Shown: in pieces, positions 22,701-32,112 of the stretch
How positions within the stretch are numbered: position 1 is the stretch's first letter
Layout: every line of letters begins with the position of its first letter
From: Bretschneidera sinensis
Taxonomy: Eukaryota; Streptophyta; Magnoliopsida; Brassicales; Akaniaceae
Reading direction: 5' to 3'
Assembly: GCA_023935145.1 (NCBI GenBank)
Contig: CM043698.1
Span: 142,704,001-142,768,000, forward strand
DNA: 64,000 nt
Made by a program: the position numbers and the translations under genes
Notes under the pieces: model-generated
Database searches by the model: none
What the model was told of the DNA's origin: nothing
Seen by the model: only the letters and a program-made list of their open reading frames with translations

Positions 22701-24942
22701 AAAGTTTCTCTGTTTGATTGTAAATTAACTATTTAATTCGCATTAAACTTGGTCGTGCTTAATGATGGGTTGCATATATGAATTTTTCAGCATAGAACAT
22801 AAATTTATGTATCATATATCCTTTTCTTTTGAAAATTATAAATCATTTAATATATACCTATTTCACTCCCTTGTCCACAAATTCAAAGCATGAACAATAA
22901 TGACTACAGCAGGAAGAAGTTAAAAAAGAAGGAACAACAACATATCAATGGCCTAATAATATACTGGTTTTCTTCCTCCTTCGCTGAGAACCATTCTGCC
23001 TTCTTCCAAACAGGAAAAAAATTTGAATTGTGAATTGGATGAGTTTTCCACGGATCACATATCACAAGATCTAATGATTTGGGAAATTGATGATACTTTT
23101 AGTTTTAGCTAATTAATTTGAGGTGGAGTCTTGAGAAAGAAAGCAAGAGTACCATCAGTAATAAGGTCTATTGCGGTAAACCTTCCACTGTTTGTTAATA
23201 AAACTGAACGACTAGAGGGACATAAAAGATGGATTCTATCAAGTATAAACTTGTTCTAATCTAAGGTAGTACGCTCATGAGCTTGACCATATTTCACTAT
23301 CAAGAAATTATTGAAGACTCCCATCTTCAAGTTTGACACAAACTTCTTCCTAAGTCGGGAACGTGTGTCAATCATTTATTCCAAAAAAAATGTAAGGAGA
23401 GTGGGAGTTAATACTGCACCTTCCTTAAGGCCACCCTGTTAGACTTACTTTGGTTACTAGAACTACATTGCAGTGAAGAGACAACTTCAAAAGTGTTCAA
23501 CTCTATAGCATTCAAAAAGGTTTCTATATGATTTCTATAAAACACGAAAACGAGTTCACCACCATAAGATATTAGTGGTTGTTAGCTATTATAATTTCAC
23601 TAAAAATATATCACAATTAGCATCAAAATTTTCAACAAAATTTATTTGCTGCAAAAACTATAGTTTTTTTTTTTTTTTAGTGTAATTTTATTTCATTGCA
23701 CCAAACTTAACTCATTGCAACATCATTGCTATCTGTTGCCATATTCTTAATCTACTGCAGCATCCTGGTGTCATGGTGCTACTCGTCTAGCTTATGGCAG
23801 CATTTTTTTTCATGCTGCTCTTAACCTATTGCAACATCATTATTTCTTGTTGCTATATAACAAATTTCATTCGGGTTACCCTCAAAGCCAAGAACAGATT
23901 CTTTTAAGTTATTTCACCATTCCAAGATCAAAACCCTTTTCATGCAGTTCTCATGTTGCCCACACCGATTCTTTTTTTGCCGGGGTGTTGGAGTGTTATC
24001 ATAAATTCACTCCTACCCAATTAAACAATTTATACAAGAATTACATCATCAAAATACAAAGAGAACACGAAAACTGAAAATTATCAAGATCAACATTAAA
24101 AATAAAAGCTATGGAGCTGGCAACTAGTGCTGGTAAATGACAGCAACAAGAACAATTTCAAGAGGGATCACTCCCCTCCTTTCCTTTATTATTCCTCTGT
24201 GCAACTTCTACAATCTATAGTTCTTCCAGTTTCAACTACCACAAACACTAAGCAACACCAGTATAGAAGGGACAACTACCGCAGTAGTCACATAGACTTC
24301 CTGCCCTTTACTCCTTCTGCTTCCTCTTCAACATGATTAAAAAAGACAGTTATGAAAAAAAAGAGAGCAACAATCATGGAACAAGAGTGAAGTGGAAAAC
24401 AAGAGCCCCGTACCATTACCCTATAATTAACTCCATGGGACAATTCAAACAGTGAGAAATATTACCTAATCATAGATCATAGTTATAAGCACAATTTTTT
24501 GATAATTAAAATGTATAAATAGAAAAAACACGCATCAAGGGGGTGCAACCCATGTACAAGGCCATAGTTATAAACAAAATAGACGAAAGAAAAGGGAATA
24601 ATTGTACTGATCCGTCATAAAATATATGCAATTCAATATTGAATAAATGAATATGACATTAGATGTTTGAATAACCAAAAAGGAGATTACTGAAGAAAAA
24701 TATGGCATCACTAAAATGACAAACTGGTTCAAACAGAATATAAGATGACAACTACATACTTTACTGACAACTAATTTAGGTGCTTTGTGTTTCATTCACC
24801 TTAATGCACTTCTTACTAACAATGGATCCATTAAATCGTTACTAATGATGTTATTCACATTTTCAAAATCTTATCAACACAGACTATTGCACATGAAGTA
24901 TAACTTCCTACTCTGTTGCTATACATATATATATATATATAT

Positions 24943-24996
<54 letters not shown>

Positions 24997-25767
24997 ACTT
25001 ATAATGCCAAACAACTAATAGAACCATAAAAAGGAAAACCAAGATAATATCTCAAGCAATTTTTTGCTTTAGATGAAACAACTGAGCCGTGCAACTCCTA
25101 AATGAGACATAATAACTGCATAAAAGTACAAATCTAAAAATTCCTATGATAAAATCCACCAATTTGAACATAGTAAAAGTACAATAAGTCTATCCTGAAA
25201 AAAAAAATTATGCAAAGAAAAGGTTCATAAAGACTCACAAAGGCATGACATTTATCAAGTCAATATTAAGGCATATATATTACAAGTTTATTCATCAGTT
25301 TCAAAATAGTAAAATAAATTATTTTAATAGACAGTAAACCAATATGTACCCATTAGAAATATTGAAACAATCCCAACAATAAAAATCTGAGATATCAAAA
25401 CAAAAAAAAAATTGAAAACCACATAATTAAATTTCTTTGGAAAAAAATTGTAGATCATAATCATCGTTGTGAGGCTTGCCTTCTTTTAGAAGGAACCTAA
25501 GATAATTAAATTTTTGCTATCTTATTATACATAAAAAAGGAATCGCTCAGGGGTAAAAATAATCATCAAAAGCAAGATAACAGAAATGACATCGAAAATA
25601 AAATGAGAGAGAAATAAAAACAAGTAAAATGCTTACGCGCATCGATCACAGATCATGGCATAACCTCCACTAGTCCGCCAGCCTTGTTTGGGTTCAATAG
25701 AGAAAGAGTGGCAATAAAAACAGGTCAAGCCCATTGGTGATGAGGAGGTTGAAGAAGAAACATCCAT
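7728..25767 (-). CDS. Compact VAL/HSI2-like transcription factor (PHD-like region + B3 domain), unit 1 copy
   Basis: Six exons: 25637-25767, 12540-12621, 9584-9761, 8594-8757, 8195-8369 and 7728-7813. All five introns are GT-AG and the phases agree, giving 816 nt = 271 aa plus stop. Residues 16-97 form a Cys/His-rich PHD-like region (C16, C19, C40, C43, C53, H57, C66, C69, C77, C94, C97) with the spacing of VAL proteins, including GWR..C and GGI.C..C. Residues 157-262 are a B3 domain: LFNKILTATD, RMLIPKKHAE, an aromatic/NSSKTYNLEG core and EPEGKLVIG at its end. VAL proteins are nuclear repressors that bind RY motifs at seed-maturation genes; that role here is inference. This product stops just after B3, lacking the CW finger and C-terminal EAR motif of full-length VALs (roughly 700-900 aa), and has a short linker. 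Oddities: Y75 replaces a conserved Cys (units 2 and 3 have Cys), and P216 stands where B3 domains have Trp. Introns 1 (13 kb) and 2 (2.8 kb) are filled with transposons. The DNA upstream of the ATG is pyrimidine-rich on the coding strand. Confidence 0.8.
10402..10690. repeat. ~87-bp tandem repeat inside the solo LTR, about 3.3 copies
   Basis: The unit starts cacatctcagcatctcaaa and runs through tttttatgagaccca and tctataatttaattcac. Three near-identical copies are followed by a partial fourth. Confidence 0.85.
10837..10970. repeat. ~38-bp tandem repeat inside the solo LTR, about 4 copies
   Basis: Copies of ccagcatataccrgctgtca followed by yggttttcacttttcat. Flanking accggctgccttcccggtt words belong to the same family and recur in the degenerate copy at 18864-19730. 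Confidence 0.85.
13061..13140. repeat. Alternating purine-pyrimidine (CA/TG/CG) minisatellite, unit 1, short allele
   Basis: Words such as acgtacatgcgc and gcacgtgtacgtgcatgcgc form a short run of alternating purines and pyrimidines. It lies in intron 1 of the VAL-like gene; longer versions occur at the same place in units 2 and 3 and in the duplicated piece at 21405. Confidence 0.7.
13472..13653 (-). pseudogene. Start of a Ty3/gypsy-type gag, truncated
   Basis: About 60 codons beginning MDTRGKTNAEFRNDV, then EILARH and LQAVLTELQALR, which resembles the N-terminus of plant gypsy gag proteins. It lies just inside a primer-binding site (tggtatcagagc on the minus strand, 13666-13677) and an LTR end. 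The frame is cut at about 13472 by the rearrangement joint, so nothing of protease, RT or integrase remains. Confidence 0.65.
13679..14036 (-). mobile_element. LTR adjoining the truncated gypsy-type gag (outer end tentative)
   Basis: On the minus strand this sequence ends in ...tttgtatca immediately before the initiator-tRNA-Met primer-binding site and has a TATA-like tatatatag at about 13808-13816, as expected of a 5' LTR. The outer end near 14036 (tgttatcagc on the minus strand) is a guess; no target duplication was found. Confidence 0.45.
14037..15459. other. A+T-rich DNA without a gene
   Basis: Mostly A/T runs. Between about 14990 and 15230 the words caaattgaaa, tttggtcaaat and atttgatcaaat recur several times as loose direct and inverted copies. 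Origin unknown. Confidence 0.4.
15460..15532 (+). pseudogene. tRNA-Phe-like sequence with UAA anticodon, probably a pseudogene
   Basis: The 73-nt sequence follows plant tRNA-Phe closely (starts gcggggatagctcagttggg). The anticodon stem ttaga/tctaa is perfect, but the loop reads cttaaga, giving anticodon UAA (Leu codon UUA) instead of GAA. The D stem (gctc against gact) and T stem have mismatches and the B box has lost ggttcgatcc (reads atttgatcc). A CAA-rich upstream stretch and a T6 run follow the usual plant Pol III layout. The anticodon change plus stem decay favour a dead copy. Confidence 0.65.
15533..16263. other. No gene seen
   Basis: A+T-rich spacer between the tRNA-like sequence and the LTR-like island. 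No open frame or repeat recognised. Confidence 0.4.
16264..16750 (-). mobile_element. Solo-LTR-like copia fragment with a G+C-rich U3
   Basis: Read on the minus strand it looks like an LTR: a G+C-rich upstream part (about 16560-16680), a TATA-like tatataaatact near 16440, then a U5-like part ending ...ataacctccatcaaca. The + strand therefore starts tgttgatgg. No coding region and no clear target duplication, so the outer limit and the class are uncertain. The G+C-rich part contrasts sharply with the A+T-rich surroundings. Confidence 0.45.
16751..17775. other. No recognisable gene
   Basis: Less A+T-rich than the neighbourhood and with several short open frames on both strands, none with a known motif or supported splice sites. 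It could be a gene scrap or old transposon; undecided. Confidence 0.35.
17776..17887 (-). mobile_element. Very short tRNA-derived retroposon (SINE-like) with 11-bp target duplication
   Basis: The body is 17787-17876 (90 bp), flanked by identical catatttttta copies at 17776-17786 and 17877-17887. On the minus strand it has an A-box-like tgcctagtggttacc and a B-box-like gggttcggtcc about 30-35 nt downstream, the internal Pol III promoter layout of plant tRNA-derived SINEs. It lacks a long body and tail, so it is either a minimal SINE or a retroposed tRNA-like RNA. Confidence 0.6.
17888..18703. other. No gene seen
   Basis: A+T-rich, with A and T homopolymers near 18560-18610. Short open frames only. 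Confidence 0.4.
18704..18853 (+). repeat. ~150-bp direct repeat, left copy
   Basis: Starts caaataatatattatctc and ends gcaatcagtg; nearly identical to 19731-19881. The pair brackets the degenerate LTR piece. Confidence 0.85.
18864..19730. mobile_element. Degenerate partial copy of the intron 2 solo-LTR family
   Basis: Shares with 9787-12389 the stretches around ctcagtgaattaaatttact, the accggctgccttcccggtt words and the catatgcatatgaa end. It lacks the TGTAAC...GTTACA ends and much of the length, so it is an older, truncated relative. Confidence 0.7.
19731..19881 (+). repeat. ~150-bp direct repeat, right copy
   Basis: Second copy of 18704-18853, differing at a handful of positions. Confidence 0.85.
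20271..20739. mobile_element. MITE-like non-autonomous DNA transposon candidate
   Basis: A 469-bp segment with short inverted ends (catagttactag near 20274; ctggtaactata at 20728-20739) between copies of gtccttg (20264-20270 and 20740-20746). No coding capacity. A 7-bp core duplication could reflect an 8-bp hAT or 9-bp Mutator duplication with a mismatch. Confidence 0.5.
20747..21269. other. No gene seen
   Basis: Intron 1 sequence private to unit 1, with a T-rich tract near 20848-20880. Nothing recognised. Confidence 0.4.
21270..21566 (+). repeat. Displaced partial duplicate of unit 1 intron 1 sequence
   Basis: A piece like 12693-12730 (cccatcacaagctttaccat) is fused directly to a piece like 12950-13140 (gaaacttcatagggaaaaac), skipping about 230 bp, and then joins the normal unit at cagctctttta. 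A product of the rearrangement that made the composite block. Confidence 0.75.
21405..21565. repeat. Alternating purine-pyrimidine minisatellite, duplicated segment in unit 1
   Basis: Three to four imperfect ~30-bp copies of acatgcgcacacaaaaatat-type units. Part of a displaced second copy of unit 1 sequence (21270-21566). Confidence 0.75.
21567..25636. other. Upstream part of intron 1 of the unit 1 VAL-like gene
   Basis: Colinear with 33010-37604 (unit 2) and, in part, 44600-47937 (unit 3). No other gene recognised. It lacks about 570 bp present in units 2 and 3 (break near 23961) and contains a long (TA)n run at 24926-24993. A region near 23640-23860 has several ttgcaacatcattgct-like words. 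Confidence 0.5.
24926..24993. repeat. (TA)n microsatellite
   Basis: A run of about 68 bp of ta/ca-ta repeats, expanded compared with the few repeats at the matching place in unit 2 (about 36950-36963). Confidence 0.9.
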
Positions 25768-27373
25768 TGAATAAACTGAAAAAACTGAAAAATAGGCTTT
25801 TGTCTTTTTGTTTCTTCTCTTTTGTTCTCTTTTTCTGTGTGGTAGTGAATACTGAATACTAAGAAACCTGTGCAGATAGAGAGAAAGAAGTGGATAGTGA
25901 GAGATAGAGAGAAGTGCCTATTTGGTATAAAGTGCTTTGATAGAGACATAATGAGAAGGAAAAAGATGGTCAATTTTGCAGTCATGACAGCAGTCAAGGT
26001 CCACTGAACCAAGAGGATAAGTTGAGAATAATTTCAAACTATTTAAGAAACATTTTTTTTTAATTTCCAAATTAGATGATTGGATTTTTGGGAATGTGAA
26101 ATCAAACGGTTAGGATTCGTTTTGTAAGTGAAGTCCAAATTAGCAGAATTGCCAAATATGAAAATTCAAATTGGTTTTTTGATTAACATGAAACAATATG
26201 AGTATCAAGTGTGCAATTTGCCACTTTTGTAAATAGAGTTATTAAGGTGCTAATAACGCCTCAAAAACACAACTTAGCATGACAAATGAGATAAAAAGGT
26301 ACTTTGTAATTTCTTACCAATTGGCCGCCATTCGGTTCAATGCACCAGCCAAGTTTGTCCTGTTATGACCAAAAGGGATCAAAATTGAACTCAACTTGAC
26401 TGCTTCTCTGACCATGTCTGTAACTGCAGAGATGAGTAAATGAAATGCTGCAATTGTTTATACATAAACTCTGTTGCAAAAATTTTCTCTACGGTTTTAC
26501 AAGGGTTTTTCTCGCTAACCAAACAGCAACAGGAAGTTTTAGAGAGCGATGTTGAAATTGCGATGGAGAGAGTTTACTGGCAACGACACATTTCTCAAAA
26601 TATGGCCTGCTGGGACGTACATAGTCAATATGTGCTACTAGATGATTGGGCTTATTGAAGTTAGTGGGCAGATGGTCAATTTGCTCTTTTAAAATAAAAA
26701 ACATAAAAATCAGATGAAGTCCTTGAATTTTAATATAAAATCAAATCAACAAACATCAAAGTTTACGGTAAAAATATTTTAAGTAATAATTGCATACCCA
26801 ATCCAAACATCCAGAAAAACTTCCTGCAAAACTCAATCATAATTTTATGAAAACTTGTGTGGTAATTACCATTTAAATTTTCAGAGTGTTCAAAGCGAGT
26901 GTTTAAATATCACAACTCGAACAATTTAAAGAGAACAACCATTAATTGTTGGTTGCATAACCACGTGATAAACTCTTAATAATTACTAGAATTCACTTTG
27001 TTTAAACAAAGAAACGCAATTAAAATAACATATACTCAAAGCTAATGGAGGCATAATTTAATATGAGTAATTCCATAAACTCATATCTTAAACGAGTAAA
27101 TCGGTAGCAAGTACTCACTACTTAAACATTTGAACTTTCGAAATATATTGTGTTACTTAGGCAGATTTTTTCTTCTTCATTTTTTTGAATTTTTAATGAT
27201 GCAATCCATTTATTTTAATTTCTCTTAATTATCTCCTAAAGTTTGATTGTCTAACTTTGAAATAGTTCAAAAATTATTTGATAACATTTTTTAATTGTTA
27301 AAGATTGATTATTTTATTCGAATATAAAATATTAGATTAAATTTTTAATTGCTTTGACATACACAATAAATAT
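25768..27373. promoter_or_regulatory. Upstream region of the unit 1 VAL-like gene
   Basis: The 5' flank, read on the minus strand. The first ~200 bp before the ATG are CT-rich on the coding strand, like a plant 5' UTR or Y-patch; no TATA box was assigned with confidence. It includes about 390 bp (26236-26628) missing from unit 2, holding an exon-like segment (26318-26423). Beyond that, A+T-rich spacer to the next unit. Confidence 0.4.
26318..26423 (-). other. Exon-like segment of unknown gene, private to unit 1
   Basis: A 106-bp stretch open in one frame between a good acceptor (ctctgcag|TTACAG) and a good donor (CCAATTG|gtaaga) on the minus strand. The peptide includes MVREAVKLSSILIPFGHNR. 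I do not recognise the family. The surrounding ~390 bp are absent from unit 2, with the 4-bp word atag at both edges. It may be a captured gene fragment, or the 5' part of a gene deleted from unit 2. Confidence 0.35.
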
Positions 27374-29823
27374 TTTATCAGTTTGAGAACATTTAAAGAG
27401 CGATTTACAAAGATATTGTTATCGTATTCATAAAATACAAGAAAATAAAATCTTAGATTAAAATTTTAAAGGGTAGTGATATTCACACTCCATGAATAGT
27501 TATCAGCACTCTATTTTTTTCTTCTAAAACTTACAATAGTGCCCATAATAAAAGTTAGATACACAATTTGACTTCTAAATTATAATTACTACCGCGTATT
27601 CTCTTTACAAGTTTCTGTGATACAAAATATTATATTAATTACATTCTTTCTTTGTTTTTTTTCTACTTTTCTCTCTTTTGTTTTCTTCCGTTTTTCCTTC
27701 AATTTTTGTTAGAGACACGAATTAAACTTTTACGTGAAAAATATTGATCCTACTGAATGCAAATGATCCAACTTCTGAAAGTCTTCTTAATATTTACTAT
27801 TTTCAGCTAATAATTCTAATTAAGTTGATTAATAAGAGCCATTAATTCTATAATCTTGAGAGTTATTAATATTCAATGTATAACACATATTCCGTCAATT
27901 GAATATCTAATATTATGAAAAAGGTGAAGAAAGAATTAAAATTAATATTACAAGGTTGAAGACAAAGATTTTGATAATAGAAGAACCAAAACACTGTTGG
28001 AGCCTTTGTACACCCTAATTTTTGAGTAACACCTTTTGTGTTCAACTATATAAGGAGTCATTTTGGTGTTAGAGACATTTTAATTTGACATGATTTACTT
28101 TTACTCTATGAAGAACCGAGATGATGAGATAGTGAGGGTAAAGATTTAGAGATGAAGAAAGTATAATTAATAGAAATTTTTGTATTATAAAAACTTGTAA
28201 AGAATATAAATGGCAGTAATGGTATTTCAAAGTCAAAAGAGCACATAACTTTAATTAGGGGTATTATTGTAAGTTTTAGAAACAAAAAAAAGTAATAATT
28301 GGAATGCCAATAATTAAAGATTTATGGAGTGTTGATATCGCTATCCATATTTTATTTGCTTACACAAACATGCTATAATATTTATTATATAAATTAAAGT
28401 GTGTTTCATCTTACACAAGACCCAGTCCTATCAAAGACCTTATATTTTGTCAAGGAATTTCGTATTTAAATTTAAATATGATTTATTATTAAGATAGTTT
28501 TATCAATGTCTTATTTAATATAATCATTATAGTATTAAAAGTTCATATGCATTCAATACTCAATTATTTAAAACTCCATTTAATTTTGATGGTACGCACA
28601 AAATGTAGTTCCCTTTTGAGATTGAACAAGTTTCCCAATCAGTATTAGGTGTAGTATAAGATGCCACTGTGACTCAAATAATTTAAAAATTCAGTTTAAA
28701 AATTCTTATCCTCCATCAAACTTAAATAATTCCCTCCAGCCTGCAACGAGAGAGTTTTTTGTAATTTAATATTTCTATTATTAGAGAGAAAAGAAGCAGA
28801 GAAGGATGGAGATAGAAAATTTTCTAGGGTTGTTTTTTTATAAGAAAAAAAGTGTAGAACAAAGGACTATGTAAAAGATAGGCTTCAATAAAATCTATAC
28901 GGTGAATCTCATTTACAAAATAGTTTCCTCCAGCCAAAAAAAGAGAGAGTGTTAAGCCAACAATCTTTAAGAAAATAAATCGATCTTTCCACCCTGTCAA
29001 AAAGCTCCCCTATTACTTTATAAGCTAACCACAAATGGAGGATGGGATCAAGGTGATGTGCTTCTTCTTTTCACTTGAAGATTGAAAAATTGTTCCATGC
29101 CCAAATCTCCTGAACCACAGACTCACTACGCAATGCAATAAAGCCCCAAAACCCGATAAATTTAAAACAATGAAAAACAGCCCGATAAGCCATGAATTTT
29201 TCATTGATTTGACTACTTCCGTACAACTCCTAGAAATGAGTCATATAGGCAATATGTAGGGCTGTAAATCGGCTCAGGCCGCCCGAGCTCGACTATTAGC
29301 TCACTCAAACTCGCTGATAACGCTTCGTGAGCCAATCTCGAGCAGAATTTTAGCTCATTAAATTCTTGTGTCGAGCATGAGAATAGTGTGGCTTGCCTCA
29401 ATAACACTCGAGCATTTTCAGCTCGTTACTTTCCAAGCTGAGCAATCAATACAATTCGTCTCAGCTCGATTTAAATTAAAATATGAATATATTTATATAC
29501 TGTTATACATATATAAAACTCCCATACAAGTTTTACAATATAGGAAATAAAAGTCAACTTTACTTCAAGGGAAAAACTTACATTTAAAATAAAAAAGGGG
29601 AAAACTTACATAAAAAAGTACTTCAAGCAAAAAACTACCATATATATAGTCTTATATAGTTACTAGGGCTTTTATGTTCCACTCTTCTTTTTGTCATTGA
29701 GCTCAATATCATATCTCATAACAATATCATACCTATACCATTTCAGGTCCAAGGTACAACTGCACCCCCAAAATAAACTCTAAACAATGGCTTAAACCTT
29801 CTAAGAGTAGTTACTTTATCATG
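27374..29823. other. Spacer and 3' flank of the unit 2 VAL-like gene
   Basis: Matches 1-1007 plus 6301-7727 of unit 1 without the copia insertion; the empty target (ataatatttattatat) is at about 28376-28391. No gene seen. Confidence 0.6.
29262..29475. repeat. AGCTCGA-rich palindromic repeat, unit 2
   Basis: Counterpart of the unit 1 repeat, with the same position relative to the VAL-like gene and point differences only. Confidence 0.4.
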
Positions 29824-32112
29824 CTAGAGCTTCTGATTCGATCCACCAGCTTGGGCCTTTTGTAGTCCTATGACCAGTTTCCCCTCTGGTTCCTTCCAAG
29901 AAAAGTTAACTGCAAAGTCCACCACTCATGGTCACTATCTCTTCATACATCAAATAGTAACTCACAAGTGCATTAAGTAAACACTTTAAAAACTTTCAAA
30001 ATGTTTTTCAGGTAAGATACAGAAAACTATTAAAGATTAATCAAGGTGCATGAAAGAAAGAACTAAAATGATATTGCTATTATTTAGAAAATTTAAATAT
30101 GTAATTTCATTACACAGGATCAATAGAAAGTGAAATGTGTTTATATATGCAAAATTGAGCTCAAAATAATTACTTGATTGTGACTAAAAGAGTGAGATGT
30201 GATGGCAGAAATAAGAGTGATAATTCAAAATTAGAAAACATAATTATCAAGATTGCCTGAGCATTACTTAAGCTAGAATTACATGAATTACCTTTGTCAC
30301 CGGGTTTACCATCCATCAAAGTCATGTACCCTCTGAGCCCTTCTAAGTTGTAAGTCTTGCTGCTATTGAGAGGCCAAGAGTAGTAGTTAAACTGCCACTC
30401 AAGGCCTGTTGTATCCTGGACTCTAATTGGAATTCGTTGCCCTGCAGAAATTTTAGGGAAGAAAGCTTGCATTATTTAGTATCTATTACCACAAAAGACT
30501 TTAAATCCAAGGTCTACTAGACACTATAACAAGACCATATGCCATTTCTCATTAATCAATTAGTTTAATGACCATGCAGAGCCATTAAACAAAAGGGAAA
30601 CTGGTAGAGGGGAGTAGCCTTTCTACTTTCCTCCTCCCTAAGCATGGTTTTAGTTATTACAATCATCATCATCTTAACATACAGACTTACCTCCGCATGC
30701 TTTTTCGGAATCAACATGCGACCCGTCCTGGGATCAGAATCAGTTGCAGTCAAGATTTTATTGAATAAAGAGACAAGTTGATGCTCTCTGGCTTCTATAG
30801 GCTTCTGACCATTTGGTTCAGAGGTTGATGATGTTGGATCGGCCCCACAGTTTCCTGCAACTGAACATCAACATAGAGTTAGTAGTCAATGAAAAACAAT
30901 GATCATCCAGTATAACAGCTTAAAATTGCAAGCTATAAATATACTTTTTGAAAAAAAAAGACCGCACTTCAATGGAATCATAACTGGTGAGGTAGAACCA
31001 CAAGCATAGTATCAACAGAGAGGGAGAAGAATTAAAAAGAACCCAAGAAACAAATGCGGTGCAAATAACAGTGGAATCACAAAAAACCTCAAAAATAGGT
31101 ATTTATTCGTCAACCAATGCACTAATGTCCAAAACATAATAGAGTGCTCTTATATATGCACAAAAACCTAACTATAAAAGGAAACAAAATATTAAGTCCT
31201 CAAACAAATCAAAATCCCTCAAATAGAATCCCTAATTTTAAATCTATTTCTGTAATATTCCGTTTAAAATTCTTGATTAGTACTCCATAGTAATCACCCT
31301 TCTAGATAGAAGAGTCGGAAAGAAACACACAACTCCATGTTACTTCTTTGGTTTGTCACCGACAAGAAAAAAGAAAGAAGACTCTGAGCCCGCAATAGGT
31401 CGCATTTAATTTCAAGACAAATTAGGTAGAACATTTAGCATAAGCTAAAAGCCTTTCAGTCCATCCAGGGTTTTTATAATTTTCAAACCTATCTCCACCT
31501 TTCTTTAAAGCAAAGAGAGCAAAATAAAGGAATTTATCTTCCTTCCTCCTTAAAGCAATAAAATAAAGTTTTCCTCTTCTATAAGACATTTTTTATTCAA
31601 ACAGTACATCAACATTTTCTTGTATAAAATCTGGCATGACAGCTTAAAGCTTCAACAGATTGATTGAACAAATAGATTACCAATGTCCTTTAATTCAAAT
31701 GATGGGGTAGACTGTGGCCCAGAAATTTCTCTGTCCGAGTAAACAGACAAGTCAACTCGAGAGAGGCCCCTCAATGATGAGCATTCCATGCATTCTATGC
31801 CACCGACATCCAATATTATATGTGTATATCTTGACATAATGCAACCACAGTGAATTGCCTGGGCAGGAAAATGAAGCATTAGCGTATAGAGAATATAGAG
31901 TAGTAATCAAAAGCAAGTTCTTTGATTAAGAATGATCAGGATATAAATCCACAGGAGAAAGACACAATATGACCGCCCATAAAGGCCAGCAAGGGGAAAA
32001 TGTGCAAAAGCATTAAAAAGTTCAAGATATCTTTTCGAAAGTAACACAATTTCTCCAGCCATCATCATTCAAGTGAAAGATACTGCAAAATCTTCTCTCC
32101 TCATAAGCAGAG

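Noticed and set aside
24785..25018. 77-aa plus-strand frame with a long Ile/Tyr run
   Set aside because: The run is a translation of the (TA)n microsatellite within an intron.
25725..26012. 95-aa minus-strand frame overlapping exon 1 of the VAL-like gene
   Set aside because: It is in a different frame from the conserved Cys-rich exon, and its counterpart in unit 2 diverges in sequence and length.
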